A stretch of DNA of 64,000 nt from Cognatazoarcus halotolerans (GTDB lineage Bacteria; Pseudomonadota; Gammaproteobacteria; Burkholderiales; Rhodocyclaceae): positions 558,001-622,000 of the forward strand of contig NZ_WUAF01000001.1 in the NCBI RefSeq assembly GCF_009800965.1, written 5' to 3'. Numbering within the stretch: position 1 is the stretch's first letter; each line of letters opens with the position of its first letter. A program made the position numbers and the translations under genes. Below the pieces are notes generated by a model. That model was given only the letters and a program-made list of their open reading frames with translations, was not told the DNA's origin and did not search any database. This document shows positions 19,150 through 27,693 of the stretch, piece by piece.

Positions 19150-20862
19150 TCAGGCGCTGATCCTGGCGCCCTCGCCCCTGTCTCCGGCTGGCGTCACCGG
19201 AACACCACGTGCAGCGATCCGATTCACTGCCGAGCATATTGCAAGAATGGATGCTGTAACGATGTTCCCGTGCATGCCGACTCCGAAGAGGGCGCCGTTG
19301 AGTCCTTCGGCGGAAAGTTCGACGAAAGCCACCGCCCGCGCATCCGAGCCGACGCCGATCGCACGCTCCTCGTAGTCGAGCAATTTCACGTCGCTGGCAA
19401 GCGCGTGGATTGCGGCATCGATCGGACCATTGCCGACGCCTCGCAACACGCGCCGCTCACCGCCGCGTTCGACCGTAAGGCTGATACCCTGCTGGTCGCC
19501 GTGCTCGAACAGATGGTGCTCGACATAGGCGAAGGGCGCATCGACGGCGAGGTACTCGGACTCGAAGGTCTGCCAGATCTCGCCGGCGCTCATTTCGCCG
19601 CCCGAATCGTCGGTGACGCGCTGGACAGCTGCCGAGAACTCCACCTGCAAGCGTCGCGGCAAGACCATACCGTACTCGGTTTCGAGCAGGAAGGCGATGC
19701 CGCCCTTGCCCGACTGACTGTTCACCCGAATGATCGATTCGTAACTGCGGCCGAGGTCGGCGGGATCGACCGGGAGGTAAGGCACCTCCCAAAGCGCATC
19801 CGGCTGCTGGACCGCAAGGCCCTTCTTGATCGCGTCCTGGTGCGAGCCCGAAAAGGCCGTAAAAACAAGGTCGCCCACGTAGGGATGGCGCGGATGGACC
19901 GGCAACTGGGTGCAATACTCGACAGTGCGGGCCACTTCGTTGATGCGCGAAAAATCGAGCCCGGGATGAATTCCCTGGCTGTAGAGGTTGAGCGCGAGGG
20001 TCACCAGGTCCACGTTGCCGGTGCGCTCGCCGTTGCCGAAAAGGCAGCCCTCGATGCGGTCGGCTCCGGCCATGACTGCAAGCTCCGCGGCGGCCACCGC
20101 GGTGCCTCGATCGTTATGGGGATGCACGGAAAGGACGATGCCCTCGCGACGCTGAAGATTGCGATGCATCCACTCTATCTGGTCGGCGTAGACGTTGGGC
20201 GTGCTCATCTCGACCGTTGCGGGCAGGTTGATGATGCATCGGTTCTGTGCCGTCGGCTGCCACACCTCGGTCACCGCGTCGACCACCTCGCAGGCGAACG
20301 GCAATTCGGTACCCGAGAACACCTCGGGGCTGTACTGGAAGGTGAACGCAGTCTCCGGCGCTTCCGCTGCAAGCCGCTGGATGTGGCGGGCGCTGTTCAC
20401 CGCAATCGCCTTCACGCCTGCCTTGTCCTGACCGAACACGATCCGCCGGAAGTTGGGTGCCGTGGCGTTGTAGAAGTGGATGATCGCCCGCTTCGCGCCC
20501 TTCACCGATTCGAAGGTGCGCTCGATGAGGTGGTCGCGCGCCTGGGTCAGCACCTCGATGGTCACATCATCGGGAATGTGGCCGCCTTCGACAAGTTCCC
20601 GCACGAAGTCGAAATCGGTCTGCGAAGCCGAGGGAAAGCCCACCTCGATTTCCTTGAAGCCGATCTCGACCAGCATCTTGAACATGCGCATCTTGCGCTC
20701 ACCGTTCATCGGCTCGAAGAGCGCCTGGTTGCCGTCCCGCAAGTCGGTGCTCATCCATACCGGCGGCGCGGTGATGCGCCGGTTCGGCCATTGTCGGTCG
20801 GCTGCGCCGACGCCATCGAACGGGGTGAAGGGACGGTACTTTGTTTCGGGTTGCTTCAACAT
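19150..20862 (-). CDS. leuA: 2-isopropylmalate synthase (long LeuA2-type)
   Basis: First committed step of leucine synthesis: acetyl-CoA plus 2-ketoisovalerate gives 2-isopropylmalate. The 570-residue protein has the DRE-TIM barrel with [16 protein letters not shown] near 37-52, the catalytic and metal-binding [18 protein letters not shown] block near 245-262, [15 protein letters not shown] near 278-292 and a C-terminal leucine-binding regulatory domain. I chose the ATG at 20862 ([12 protein letters not shown]) because the family starts this way and TGGAG precedes it. In-frame ATGs at 20877 and 20883 are alternatives. A leucine-rich leader peptide gene lies upstream. Confidence 0.93.
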   Translation of the reverse strand: MLKQPETKYRPFTPFDGVGAADRQWPNRRITAPPVWMSTDLRDGNQALFEPMNGERKMRMFKMLVEIGFKEIEVGFPSASQTDFDFVRELVEGGHIPDDVTIEVLTQARDHLIERTFESVKGAKRAIIHFYNATAPNFRRIVFGQDKAGVKAIAVNSARHIQRLAAEAPETAFTFQYSPEVFSGTELPFACEVVDAVTEVWQPTAQNRCIINLPATVEMSTPNVYADQIEWMHRNLQRREGIVLSVHPHNDRGTAVAAAELAVMAGADRIEGCLFGNGERTGNVDLVTLALNLYSQGIHPGLDFSRINEVARTVEYCTQLPVHPRHPYVGDLVFTAFSGSHQDAIKKGLAVQQPDALWEVPYLPVDPADLGRSYESIIRVNSQSGKGGIAFLLETEYGMVLPRRLQVEFSAAVQRVTDDSGGEMSAGEIWQTFESEYLAVDAPFAYVEHHLFEHGDQQGISLTVERGGERRVLRGVGNGPIDAAIHALASDVKLLDYEERAIGVGSDARAVAFVELSAEGLNGALFGVGMHGNIVTASILAICSAVNRIAARGVPVTPAGDRGEGARISA

Positions 20863-21103
20863 TCTCGGATACTCCATTTCCATTGCATCGGGATTCGGTT
20901 CGATCGGATGGCGGCATCATCCGGAACATGGCCGCCGGACGACCGCAAGCGCGCGGTCCGGCAGCCGTTCAGCAGTCGCAGCAGGCTTGAATCGTGAAAA
21001 TGGCAGGGCATGACAGTCTCCGGAATGGACGTGCAGCAAGCGGGGCAGACGCGCCTACTCACCCGCTGCAGCGGGATATCGAATCAACAGGAGGGGGTAT
21101 GGA
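20863..21103 (-). promoter_or_regulatory. leuA leader with stem-loops (possible attenuator)
   Basis: The stretch between the leader-peptide stop and leuA holds two RNA hairpins: a perfect 14-base palindrome CCCGCTGCAGCGGG at 21062-21075 and a longer stem GCCGG/CCGGC with inner ACCGC/GCGGT at 20934-20962. The sequence GCAGCGGG can also pair with downstream CCCCGCTTGCTGC, giving mutually exclusive folds. No clear U-tract follows either hairpin, so a classical terminator is not proven. Confidence 0.45.
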
Positions 21104-21202
21104 TTAGCTGCGCGGGGAGCGCAGCAGCAGGCCCAGACCGAACAGGGAGTTCAGTTTGGGGGCAGCGAAGATCGCGGCGAGGAGGGCCTGATTTGCAGTC
21201 AT
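21104..21202 (-). CDS. leuL: Leucine-rich leader peptide of leuA
   Basis: A 32-codon ORF starting at ATG 21202 and stopping at TAA 21104-21106. Eight residues are leucine, including the run LGLLL near its end (residues 23-27), just before the hairpin-containing region upstream of leuA. This is the classical layout of a leucine attenuation peptide. There is no good ribosome site. Promoter-like elements end only about 8 nt before the ATG, so the peptide may be translated from a leaderless message. It is too short for standard gene callers. Function is inferred from composition and position. Confidence 0.6.
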   Translation of the reverse strand: MTANQALLAAIFAAPKLNSLFGLGLLLRSPRS

Positions 21203-21210
21203 GGTCGGAA

Positions 21211-21239
21211 CGCTAATGCAGGAGCCCGGCCCGAGTCAA
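21211..21239 (-). promoter_or_regulatory. Candidate leuL-leuA promoter
   Basis: On the minus strand TTGACT (21239-21234) is a near-consensus -35. TTAGCG at 17 bp spacing (21216-21211), or CATTAG at 15 bp, could serve as a weak -10. Transcription would then begin at or within a few bases of the leader-peptide ATG at 21202. Confidence 0.4.
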
Positions 21240-21271
21240 CACCCGGCGCCGATTCGGGCCCCCGGAAATGC

Positions 21272-21304
21272 GGCGGGCGGCCCCGCTTGCGCGTGCCGCC
21301 CGCC
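21272..21304 (-). terminator. Hairpin downstream of yggL
   Basis: Ten-bp perfect stem GGCGGGCGGC/GCCGCCCGCC with a 13-nt loop just after the yggL stop. It is very stable but is followed by only a short T-run (GCATTT on the minus strand), so it is a possible terminator or 3' end stabiliser. Confidence 0.5.
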
Positions 21305-21329
21305 AAGAGGGGAGCCGTGTCCGCGATGC

Positions 21330-21668
21330 TCAGAGCAGCATGCTGTCGGTACCCGAGTACCACGCGTCAACGAGCGGACCGATCTCCACCCGAGTCAGCT
21401 CGGGGCGCGCTTCGAGCCACTTCAACACGGCGGCGCGCTCCTCTTCGGTCACCGAGCCAGGCGTTGCACGGCAGACGAAACCTTCGGTCGCGCCGCCGTA
21501 GATCAGATTGGCGGGGACGATCAGCTCGCCTATCAGATCATCGAAGAAGCGGTCGATCTCTTCTTCGGACAGCCCTTCGCGAAAACTGAAGTCGACGTCG
21601 AAACCCAATTCCTTGAATTCGCCCCGGTGCAATTTCTTGCGAAGGCGACGGCTGCGCGGCAGGCCCAT
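21330..21668 (-). CDS. YggL-family (DUF469) ribosome-associated protein
   Basis: A 112-residue cytoplasmic protein of the YggL family, some members of which bind the 50S subunit. It begins MGLPRSRRLRKKL, the basic head typical of the family, followed by EFKELGFDVDF near 17-27, an acidic helix and the conserved C-terminal EEERAAVLKWLEARPEL near 75-91. The ATG at 21668 has GGAG eleven bases upstream. The same frame runs further upstream without similarity, so I cut it here. It lies downstream of the HD-GYP gene on the same strand with 113 bp between. Confidence 0.88.
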   Translation of the reverse strand: MGLPRSRRLRKKLHRGEFKELGFDVDFSFREGLSEEEIDRFFDDLIGELIVPANLIYGGATEGFVCRATPGSVTEEERAAVLKWLEARPELTRVEIGPLVDAWYSGTDSMLL

Positions 21669-21781
21669 GTATGCATCTCCGAAAAAAGTTCGCTCAGACG
21701 GGCCGAACCCCCACCCGTCGCAGGGGCGCAAGGGTACCGGGAATCGGGAACGGACGCGAGGCCGGCAATCCGCGCGCCGTA

Positions 21782-23119
21782 TCAAGCGAGGCGGTGCAGT
21801 GCCAGTCTGAGGGCCTCGAAGCAGTCCCGGTCGATTGCCGAGCCGAGACTTTCGGCCATGATCTCCAGCGTTTTCGCCACTGGCACGGCGCCACGGTATG
21901 GGCGCTCCGCGGTAATCGCATCGAAAATGTCGGCGGTGGTGATGATGCGCGTCTCCATCGGAATCTGCTCGGCCGCGACACCGCGCGGGTAGCCACCGCC
22001 ATCGAGCCGCTCGTGATGTGCCGCCGATACCCGCGCCAATTCCACATAGGCAGGGATTCGCCGCAGGATCGCTTCGGTATGGACGGCGTGCATCTTCACC
22101 GCCTCCCACTCTTCGGTGTCCAGCTTGCCGGGTTTGTCGAGAATCGCATTGCTCACCCCGAGCTTGCCCACATCGTGCAGCAGCGCACCGCGCCTGAGCC
22201 AGCGCCGCCGCCCCGCATCGAGGCCGAGCTGTTCGCCGATCATGTCGGTGTAGAGCGCGACCCGCGCGCTGTGGCCGGACGTATATGGGCTCTTGGCATC
22301 CACCACTTGGCCGAAGGCTTCGGCGATCTGGTCCAGATAGTCATCGTCGAGCGCCACCTCGGCCTGGCCCGGCTCGAGATCGAAGACAGCCCTGTCGAGT
22401 TCGGGCGAAACGAGCATGCGCCAGAAGCCCTCGTCGGTGGCGACCGCCTCGAGCGCTGCGACCAGCCTCGGATCGAACCAGCTCCCGGAGCGCTGCCGCA
22501 TCTCCCCCAGTGCTGCTTCGACACCTTCTGCGGTATGGAACACATCGACCACCTGGGCGAGCAGCGCGATGCGGGCAAACAAGGGGATCGCCTCTCCCGA
22601 AAGCCGCTCGGGCCTGCCGCTGCCGTCCCAGTGTTCGTCCAGAGCATGGATGCCCGCCGCGACCGTTTCGCTGAAACGAAGCTGGCGTGCAATCTCGGCG
22701 CCACGCTGGCAGCGAGTCTGAATGAGTTCCTGGGCAATCTCGTCGCCGCTGCGCAGGATGGTCAGGACCGACCGGAAGCGCTCGGCCAGTCCGGCCTTGA
22801 GGCCGGTGTGACGCAGGATGAAATTGAGCACCTTTGGCAAACTGCCGTCCACCAGCTTGAATTCGTGCTTGAAACGCCGATCGTCGGTGAGATAGAGCTC
22901 GCAGATCCGCGCCGCGTTGCTGCTGCACCCCAGATCCTTCAGCAGCAAGGTGTAATACAACTCTCGCAGCTCGTCTTCAGCCAACCCGAGCTGGCGGCCA
23001 AGATGGGTGCCGATCCAGCAGCAACGCACGCAATGCCCCGGTGGCTGACCTTCGGTGAGATCCAGCGCGTGACTCAGGGCACCGATCAGCTCGGAGAGTT
23101 TCAGGGCGTTCGAATGGAT
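21782..23119 (-). CDS. Tandem HD-GYP-type phosphodiesterase/phosphohydrolase with non-canonical start
   Basis: Predicted cyclic-di-GMP phosphodiesterase. The C-terminal half has an intact HD-GYP site: LLHDVGKLGVS, then HAVHTEAILRR and HHERLDGGGYPRG. The N-terminal half is a second, degenerate copy (LKDLGCSSNA in place of HD, later HALDEHWDGSGRPE), probably a sensor. Family-like sequence reaches 30 codons upstream of the first usual start (GTG at 23029): the frame reads NALKLSELIGAL, then LTEGQPPGHC. There is no ATG, GTG or TTG in that stretch before a TAG. An ATC codon at 23119 lies seven bases after GGAG and is my best guess for the start, giving 445 residues. A true frameshift or sequence error is the alternative. 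Confidence 0.8.
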   Translation of the reverse strand: MHSNALKLSELIGALSHALDLTEGQPPGHCVRCCWIGTHLGRQLGLAEDELRELYYTLLLKDLGCSSNAARICELYLTDDRRFKHEFKLVDGSLPKVLNFILRHTGLKAGLAERFRSVLTILRSGDEIAQELIQTRCQRGAEIARQLRFSETVAAGIHALDEHWDGSGRPERLSGEAIPLFARIALLAQVVDVFHTAEGVEAALGEMRQRSGSWFDPRLVAALEAVATDEGFWRMLVSPELDRAVFDLEPGQAEVALDDDYLDQIAEAFGQVVDAKSPYTSGHSARVALYTDMIGEQLGLDAGRRRWLRRGALLHDVGKLGVSNAILDKPGKLDTEEWEAVKMHAVHTEAILRRIPAYVELARVSAAHHERLDGGGYPRGVAAEQIPMETRIITTADIFDAITAERPYRGAVPVAKTLEIMAESLGSAIDRDCFEALRLALHRLA

Positions 23120-23208
23120 GGAGTGACTCCGCTTTCGCTATTTCTGGCACCGACTGTGCCCACCGAAATTAACGGAGCGTCCCGTGCAAACTTGAAACCC
23201 GATCCCGC

Positions 23209-24444
23209 TCAGGCCAGCTGCACGCCTCGTTTCATCGGGGCCTCTCGAATCGGCAGGTTGCATGCGGCTGCCGCCGCAGCGAGCGCCATGTCGGCGTACC
23301 ACATCCATGTGTAGTCGCCGGTACGGGTGACGGCGAACCCGCCCAGCCAGGCCCCGAGGAAGCCACCGATCTGGTGCGACAACAGGGTCAGCCCGAAGAG
23401 TGTGCCGAGGTAACGGGTACCGAACAGCTTTCCAACCACCCCCGCCGTGGGCGGCACGGTCGCCAGCCAGGTAAAGCCGAGCCCGACGGCAAAGACATAG
23501 AAGGTCATCGCGGTCTTGGGCGCCATCAGGTAAAGCGCCACCAGCACCGCGCGCGAGCCGTACATCCAGGCCAGGACGTATTTGCTGCGATAGCGTTGTA
23601 CCGCCCATCCTGCAGCCAGACTGCCGGCAAGATTGGACAGTCCGATGATCGCCAGCGACCAGCTCGCCACTTGCGCGGGCAGACCGCAAAGCTGCACCTC
23701 GCCCGGCAGGTGGGTTACCAGGAATGCGATATGAAAGCCGCAGGTGAAAAAGCCGGCATGCAGCAGCAGATAACTGCGGTCCGCCATGGCGTGGCGCAGC
23801 GCAACCCGCAAGCCCTTGTCCATGTTGTGCGCCGGCGGCTCGACATGATGAGCGGCGAGCTCCTGTGGACTGGCCCGACCGCGAAGCGCCCGTGCGAAGG
23901 GCAAGGCCATTAGCGTGATCACGGCCAGCGAAAACATTGCTCCGACCCAGCCGAGACCGGAGATCAAACGCTGCAGCAGCGGTGCGAAGACGAACTGTCC
24001 GAACGATCCCCCGGCGTTGATCACCCCTGCCGCCATGCCGCGCGACTGAGGACCGAGGCGCTGAGCCGCGGCACCGATGAGCACCGAAAAACTTCCGGCA
24101 CCGGATCCGGCCGCACTGAGCAGGCCGATCGTGAAAACCAGACCCCATTCGCTGGCCATGAGCGGTGTAAGGGCAAAGCCGATCGCCGTCACGATGACCC
24201 CGAAGGCCAGAACGCGGCCCGGACCATAGCGATCCGCCACGGCCCCTGCAATCGGCTGGGCAGCGCCCCAGACAAACTGCGCCACCGCCATCGCGAAGCT
24301 GATCGCGGTGATGCCCAGACCGGTGGCGGTGTTCAATGGGGAAATGAACAGCCCAAGCGACTGACGAGCCCCCATGGTGATCATGAGGATCGCCGCTGCG
24401 CAGAGGATCAGCGGCCACGGGGAGACAGCGGTTGCGCGCGACAT
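23209..24444 (-). CDS. Major facilitator superfamily transporter
   Basis: A 411-residue inner-membrane protein with twelve predicted hydrophobic segments. The first loop carries the MFS signature AGAVADRYGPGRVLAFG near 67-83, and a cytoplasmic loop rich in His and Pro separates the two halves near 195-215. It resembles the oxalate/monocarboxylate-type transporters (GARQSLGLFISPL near the start), but the substrate is not determinable. Its ATG directly abuts the stop of the MarR gene (TGA then ATG), so the pair is co-translated. A longer open frame shifted by one base is a shadow. Confidence 0.9.
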   Translation of the reverse strand: MSRATAVSPWPLILCAAAILMITMGARQSLGLFISPLNTATGLGITAISFAMAVAQFVWGAAQPIAGAVADRYGPGRVLAFGVIVTAIGFALTPLMASEWGLVFTIGLLSAAGSGAGSFSVLIGAAAQRLGPQSRGMAAGVINAGGSFGQFVFAPLLQRLISGLGWVGAMFSLAVITLMALPFARALRGRASPQELAAHHVEPPAHNMDKGLRVALRHAMADRSYLLLHAGFFTCGFHIAFLVTHLPGEVQLCGLPAQVASWSLAIIGLSNLAGSLAAGWAVQRYRSKYVLAWMYGSRAVLVALYLMAPKTAMTFYVFAVGLGFTWLATVPPTAGVVGKLFGTRYLGTLFGLTLLSHQIGGFLGAWLGGFAVTRTGDYTWMWYADMALAAAAAACNLPIREAPMKRGVQLA

Positions 24445-24885
24445 TCAGTTTTCCTCCGGCAGGGCGGGTTTGAGGCGGATCAACGCACGCTCGAGTGATT
24501 CATGGAAGTCCTCGACAAACTCACGATCGAGGACGTCTTCGAGTGCCAGCTGGGCCTCTCGCCAGTGCGCATCGGCGAGCGCCCGAAAGGCAAACCCTTC
24601 CGCACTGAGCACGAACAGGTGCTGACGCGCATCCGCGCCCCGCATCTCGCTGACCCAGCCATTGGCAATCAGCGGACGCAATCCGCGCGACAGCGTGGTC
24701 CGGTCCGTTTCAAGCCGCGCGGCGAGCTCGAGCAGCGACTGGGGCACTTCAGACAGGTGCGCGAGCACCGAATACTGGGTCAGGCGCAGGCCGACGCTGC
24801 GCAGATACTGCTCGTAGAAGACGGTCATGCGACGGGTCAGACGCCGCAGCCGCGCACCGGTGCAAGGCAGGGGTTCAACGCTCAT
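24445..24885 (-). CDS. MarR-family transcriptional regulator
   Basis: A 146-residue winged-helix regulator. The DNA-binding segment covers about residues 45-90, with LTQYSVLAHLSEVPQSLLEL leading into LAARLETDRTTLSRGLRPL and a wing containing RGADARQHLFVLS. The ATG at 24885 follows GAGAGG and overlaps the upstream dehydratase stop in an ATGA arrangement. The frame is open further upstream, but that part lies inside the dehydratase gene. Expected to be a homodimer that represses its own operon until a small ligand, perhaps the amino acid or the transporter substrate, binds. That last point is inference. Confidence 0.88.
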   Translation of the reverse strand: MSVEPLPCTGARLRRLTRRMTVFYEQYLRSVGLRLTQYSVLAHLSEVPQSLLELAARLETDRTTLSRGLRPLIANGWVSEMRGADARQHLFVLSAEGFAFRALADAHWREAQLALEDVLDREFVEDFHESLERALIRLKPALPEEN

Positions 24886-25823
24886 GCCAACCTCTCCCGC
24901 CATGTGCGAAGCTGATCGACACCCGCGGTCGCGCCGCCACACACCACCACCAGCAGGTTTGCAGACGCCTCCAGCACCGGCGCTGCGCAGCGGATCCGGC
25001 CAGCCGCCGCAAGGGCTGCCCCACAGGCGGGCTCGACCACGAGGCGGTGATCCTCGACGAACTGCAGGCAAGCGTCGACCGCCTCGCGATCGCTGACCAC
25101 GACACTCGTCAGCGGGTGCTCGCCGGCAAGCCGAAACGCCTGCTCGCAGACCTGCCGCGCGCCCAGCGAAGTGGCGACACTGGTGATGGCCGGCAGCGTC
25201 ACGCGTGCCCCCGCCGCCAGCGAGGCAGCGAGCGACGCCGCGCCCTCGGTTTCCACCGCGACCACCGGCACGTCGGCCCAGCCGTTGCGCCGCAGGCCCT
25301 CGATCACGCCCGCCAGCAGGCCGCCACCCCCGACCGACAGCACCACCGCTCCGGGTTTGTGGCCCACCGCGGCAAGCTCATCGATCATCGAGGCGTGTCC
25401 CTGCCACAGCAGGGGGTCGTCGAACGGATGAATCAGCACGCCATCCGTGCCGAGCAGCGACAGCGCGTGCTCGTTGGCTTCCTGCCAGGAGGCTCCGAAG
25501 ACCACCAGTTCCGCGCCCTGTTCTTGAATCAAGCCCCGCGCCCGCTCCGTCGTGGTTTCCGGCACCACCACCGTTACCGGCACGCCGAGCCGGCGACCGG
25601 CCCAGGCCACCGCGATGCCTGCATTGCCGCCGGACGAGGACACGAAACGCGCAGCACCTCGTCGCCGATACTCGCTGCAAGCCAGCCCGATGCCGCGGAT
25701 CTTGAATGATCCGGGAGGCTGCAGGGCTTCGAGCTTGAGCCACACGGGCCGTGCCGCTGCGCGGGACAGCGGCATCGACTCGACCAGTGGCGTAGCAATG
25801 TGGAGTTGTGGATTCAGGGTCAC
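24882..25823 (-). CDS. PLP-dependent serine/threonine dehydratase-like protein
   Basis: Fold-type-II PLP enzyme of 313 residues. The substrate-binding and Schiff-base segment reads LEALQPPGSFKIRG near 31-44 with the PLP Lys in SFKIRG. SSGGNAGIAVAWAGRRLG near 62-79 binds substrate, and VLSVGGGGLLAGV near 160-172 is the phosphate-binding glycine loop. It lacks a C-terminal ACT domain, so it is catabolic-type (L-serine or L-threonine to pyruvate or 2-ketobutyrate plus ammonia). I chose the GTG at 25823 because homologous sequence begins there. An ATG at 25862 is the alternative. It is first in a coupled row with MarR and MFS genes. Confidence 0.85.
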   Translation of the reverse strand: MTLNPQLHIATPLVESMPLSRAAARPVWLKLEALQPPGSFKIRGIGLACSEYRRRGAARFVSSSGGNAGIAVAWAGRRLGVPVTVVVPETTTERARGLIQEQGAELVVFGASWQEANEHALSLLGTDGVLIHPFDDPLLWQGHASMIDELAAVGHKPGAVVLSVGGGGLLAGVIEGLRRNGWADVPVVAVETEGAASLAASLAAGARVTLPAITSVATSLGARQVCEQAFRLAGEHPLTSVVVSDREAVDACLQFVEDHRLVVEPACGAALAAAGRIRCAAPVLEASANLLVVVCGGATAGVDQLRTWRERLA

Positions 25824-26154
25824 GAGCGTTCGGCGCCAGAAAATAAGTGTATATGCACGCATAATCTATCGGATGCAAGCCGGCAACCATGCACACTTCG
25901 TCCCGACAGCGCCGGTACAGTCCCCACCGGTGCCTGCGAACCCGCCATCGGTCGGCGAAATCGACCGAAAGCAAAATAGTTAGTGCATCGCACAACAAAA
26001 CCCGTACAATCCGCGTCTTCCGTGCGCCAGACCAATCAGCGCACCGGCATGAGTCCTTGTGACCGACCACGTCGATCCCCGACAGGTCCTTTTCCCCGCC
26101 CGCCTCGATTGGTGTTGTCCGTGCGACAACAGGCCGTCGCTGGAGCAATCTGAT
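25824..26154. other. Divergent intergenic region before rhlE
   Basis: About 330 bp between the dehydratase and the helicase gene. It contains a 6-bp stem CGGTCG/CGACCG at 25949-25967 and TACAAT at 26005-26010, which may be the -10 for rhlE. A GTG at 26059 is in frame with rhlE but the extension shows no family similarity. Confidence 0.35.
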
Positions 26155-27621
26155 TTGAACACCGAAGTGAACTTTGCCAGTCTCGGACTGGCCGAACCCC
26201 TGCTGCGCGCCATCTCCGACGCCGGCTATACCACCCCGACGCCGATCCAGGCCCAGGCGATTCCGCTGGTGCTGGCCGGTGGCGACCTGCTCGCCGCGGC
26301 CCAGACCGGCACCGGCAAGACCGCCGGCTTCACCCTGCCGGTACTGCATCGCCTGCTCCAGGACAACCGCACGCCCAAGGCCGGCCGGCCCCGCTGCCTG
26401 ATCCTCACCCCGACCCGCGAACTCGCGGCTCAGGTCGAAGAATCGGTCAAGACCTACGGCAAGCATCTGCCGCTGACCTCGATGGTGATGTTCGGCGGCG
26501 TCGGCATCAATCCGCAGATCTCCGCACTGCGCAAGCGCGTGGACATCCTGGTGGCGACACCGGGCCGCCTACTCGATCACGTCGGCCAGCGCACCCTCGA
26601 CCTCTCCGGCGTCGAGATCCTGATCCTCGATGAAGCCGACCGCATGCTCGACATGGGCTTCATCCGCGACATCAAGAAAATCCTCGCGCTGCTGCCGAAG
26701 CAGCGCCAGAACCTGCTCTTCTCGGCCACCTTCTCCGACGAGATCCGCGCGCTGGCCGATGGCCTGCTGCACAACCCCGGCTGCGTCGAAGTTGCCCGCC
26801 GCAACACCGCCTCCGAGCTGGTCACCCAGTCGGTCCATCTGGTCCCGCAGAAGCAGAAGCGCGAACTGCTCGCCCATCTGATCAAGCAGAAGCAATGGTT
26901 CCAGGTGCTGGTGTTCACCCGCACCAAGCACGGTGCCAACAAGCTCGCCGAATATCTCACCAAGCAGGACATCGCCTCCGCGGCGATCCACGGCAACAAG
27001 AGCCAGGCCGCCCGTACCCGCGCCCTCGAGCAATTCAAGAGCGGCAAGCTTCCGGTGCTGGTGGCAACTGACATCGCCGCACGCGGGCTCGATATCGACC
27101 AACTGCCGCAGGTGGTGAACTTCGAGCTGCCCAACGTGCCGGAAGACTACGTCCACCGCATCGGCCGGACCGGTCGTGCCGGCAGTTCGGGCGGCGCGAT
27201 CTCACTGGTGGATAAGGAGGAGATCAAGCTGCTGGCTGCCATCGAGCGCCTCATCAAGCGCAAGATCGACCGCGCTACCGCGGAAGGCTTCGTGCCCAGC
27301 GCCAATCCGCAGCATGATGACGAGCGCCGCGAGCCGCGCCCGGGCCGCAACGCCCCGCGCCGCGAAGGCGGCCAGGGCCGTCCGGGTCCGCGCAGCGAGC
27401 CGCGCACCGGCAAGCCGGCAAATGGCCGGCCGGCAGCACGCTCGGGCCCACGTCCCGACGCGACGCGTGCCGACGGCGGCCGCAGCGGCCAGCCGCGCAG
27501 TGGTGGCGACCGTGCCCAGGCCGGTGCGCGTCCGCCCCGCCCTGCAGGCAGCAACGCCCCGCGCCGCAGCGATGCGCCCCGCGCGGCGCTGTTCTCTGCC
27601 AAGTCGGGCGGCGATCGCTGA
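26155..27621 (+). CDS. rhlE: DEAD-box ATP-dependent RNA helicase RhlE
   Basis: ATP-dependent RNA unwinding in ribosome assembly or RNA turnover. The 488-residue protein has the Q motif (FASLGL, then [12 protein letters not shown]), Walker [32 protein letters not shown] in FSATF, and [10 protein letters not shown], all in family order. The last 120 residues are an Arg/Gly/Pro-rich basic tail expected to bind RNA without a fixed fold. I prefer the TTG at 26155, which has GGAG nine bases upstream and opens [12 protein letters not shown], close to the family head. A GTG at 26059 is possible. Confidence 0.93.
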   Translation: MNTEVNFASLGLAEPLLRAISDAGYTTPTPIQAQAIPLVLAGGDLLAAAQTGTGKTAGFTLPVLHRLLQDNRTPKAGRPRCLILTPTRELAAQVEESVKTYGKHLPLTSMVMFGGVGINPQISALRKRVDILVATPGRLLDHVGQRTLDLSGVEILILDEADRMLDMGFIRDIKKILALLPKQRQNLLFSATFSDEIRALADGLLHNPGCVEVARRNTASELVTQSVHLVPQKQKRELLAHLIKQKQWFQVLVFTRTKHGANKLAEYLTKQDIASAAIHGNKSQAARTRALEQFKSGKLPVLVATDIAARGLDIDQLPQVVNFELPNVPEDYVHRIGRTGRAGSSGGAISLVDKEEIKLLAAIERLIKRKIDRATAEGFVPSANPQHDDERREPRPGRNAPRREGGQGRPGPRSEPRTGKPANGRPAARSGPRPDATRADGGRSGQPRSGGDRAQAGARPPRPAGSNAPRRSDAPRAALFSAKSGGDR

Positions 27622-27640
27622 TCGACAGGACGTCCAGATG

Positions 27641-27671
27641 AAAAATGCCGGTGAAACCACCGGCATTTTTT
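27641..27671. terminator. Bidirectional terminator between rhlE and the convergent hydrolase gene
   Basis: Nine-bp stem ATGCCGGTG/CACCGGCAT with an AAAC loop (27645-27666). It is flanked by TTTTTT on the plus side and, on the minus strand, by ATTTTTC, so it can end both converging transcripts. Confidence 0.88.
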
Positions 27672-27693
27672 CGTCGGTGGCGGGCGCAGCTCC

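Noticed and set aside
19030-20997. A 655-codon plus-strand frame opposite leuA
   Set aside because: Antisense shadow. leuA carries the full set of isopropylmalate synthase motifs.
23138-24418. A 426-codon minus-strand frame overlapping the MFS gene
   Set aside because: Same strand but shifted frame. It lacks membrane helices, while the MFS frame has twelve and a canonical loop motif.
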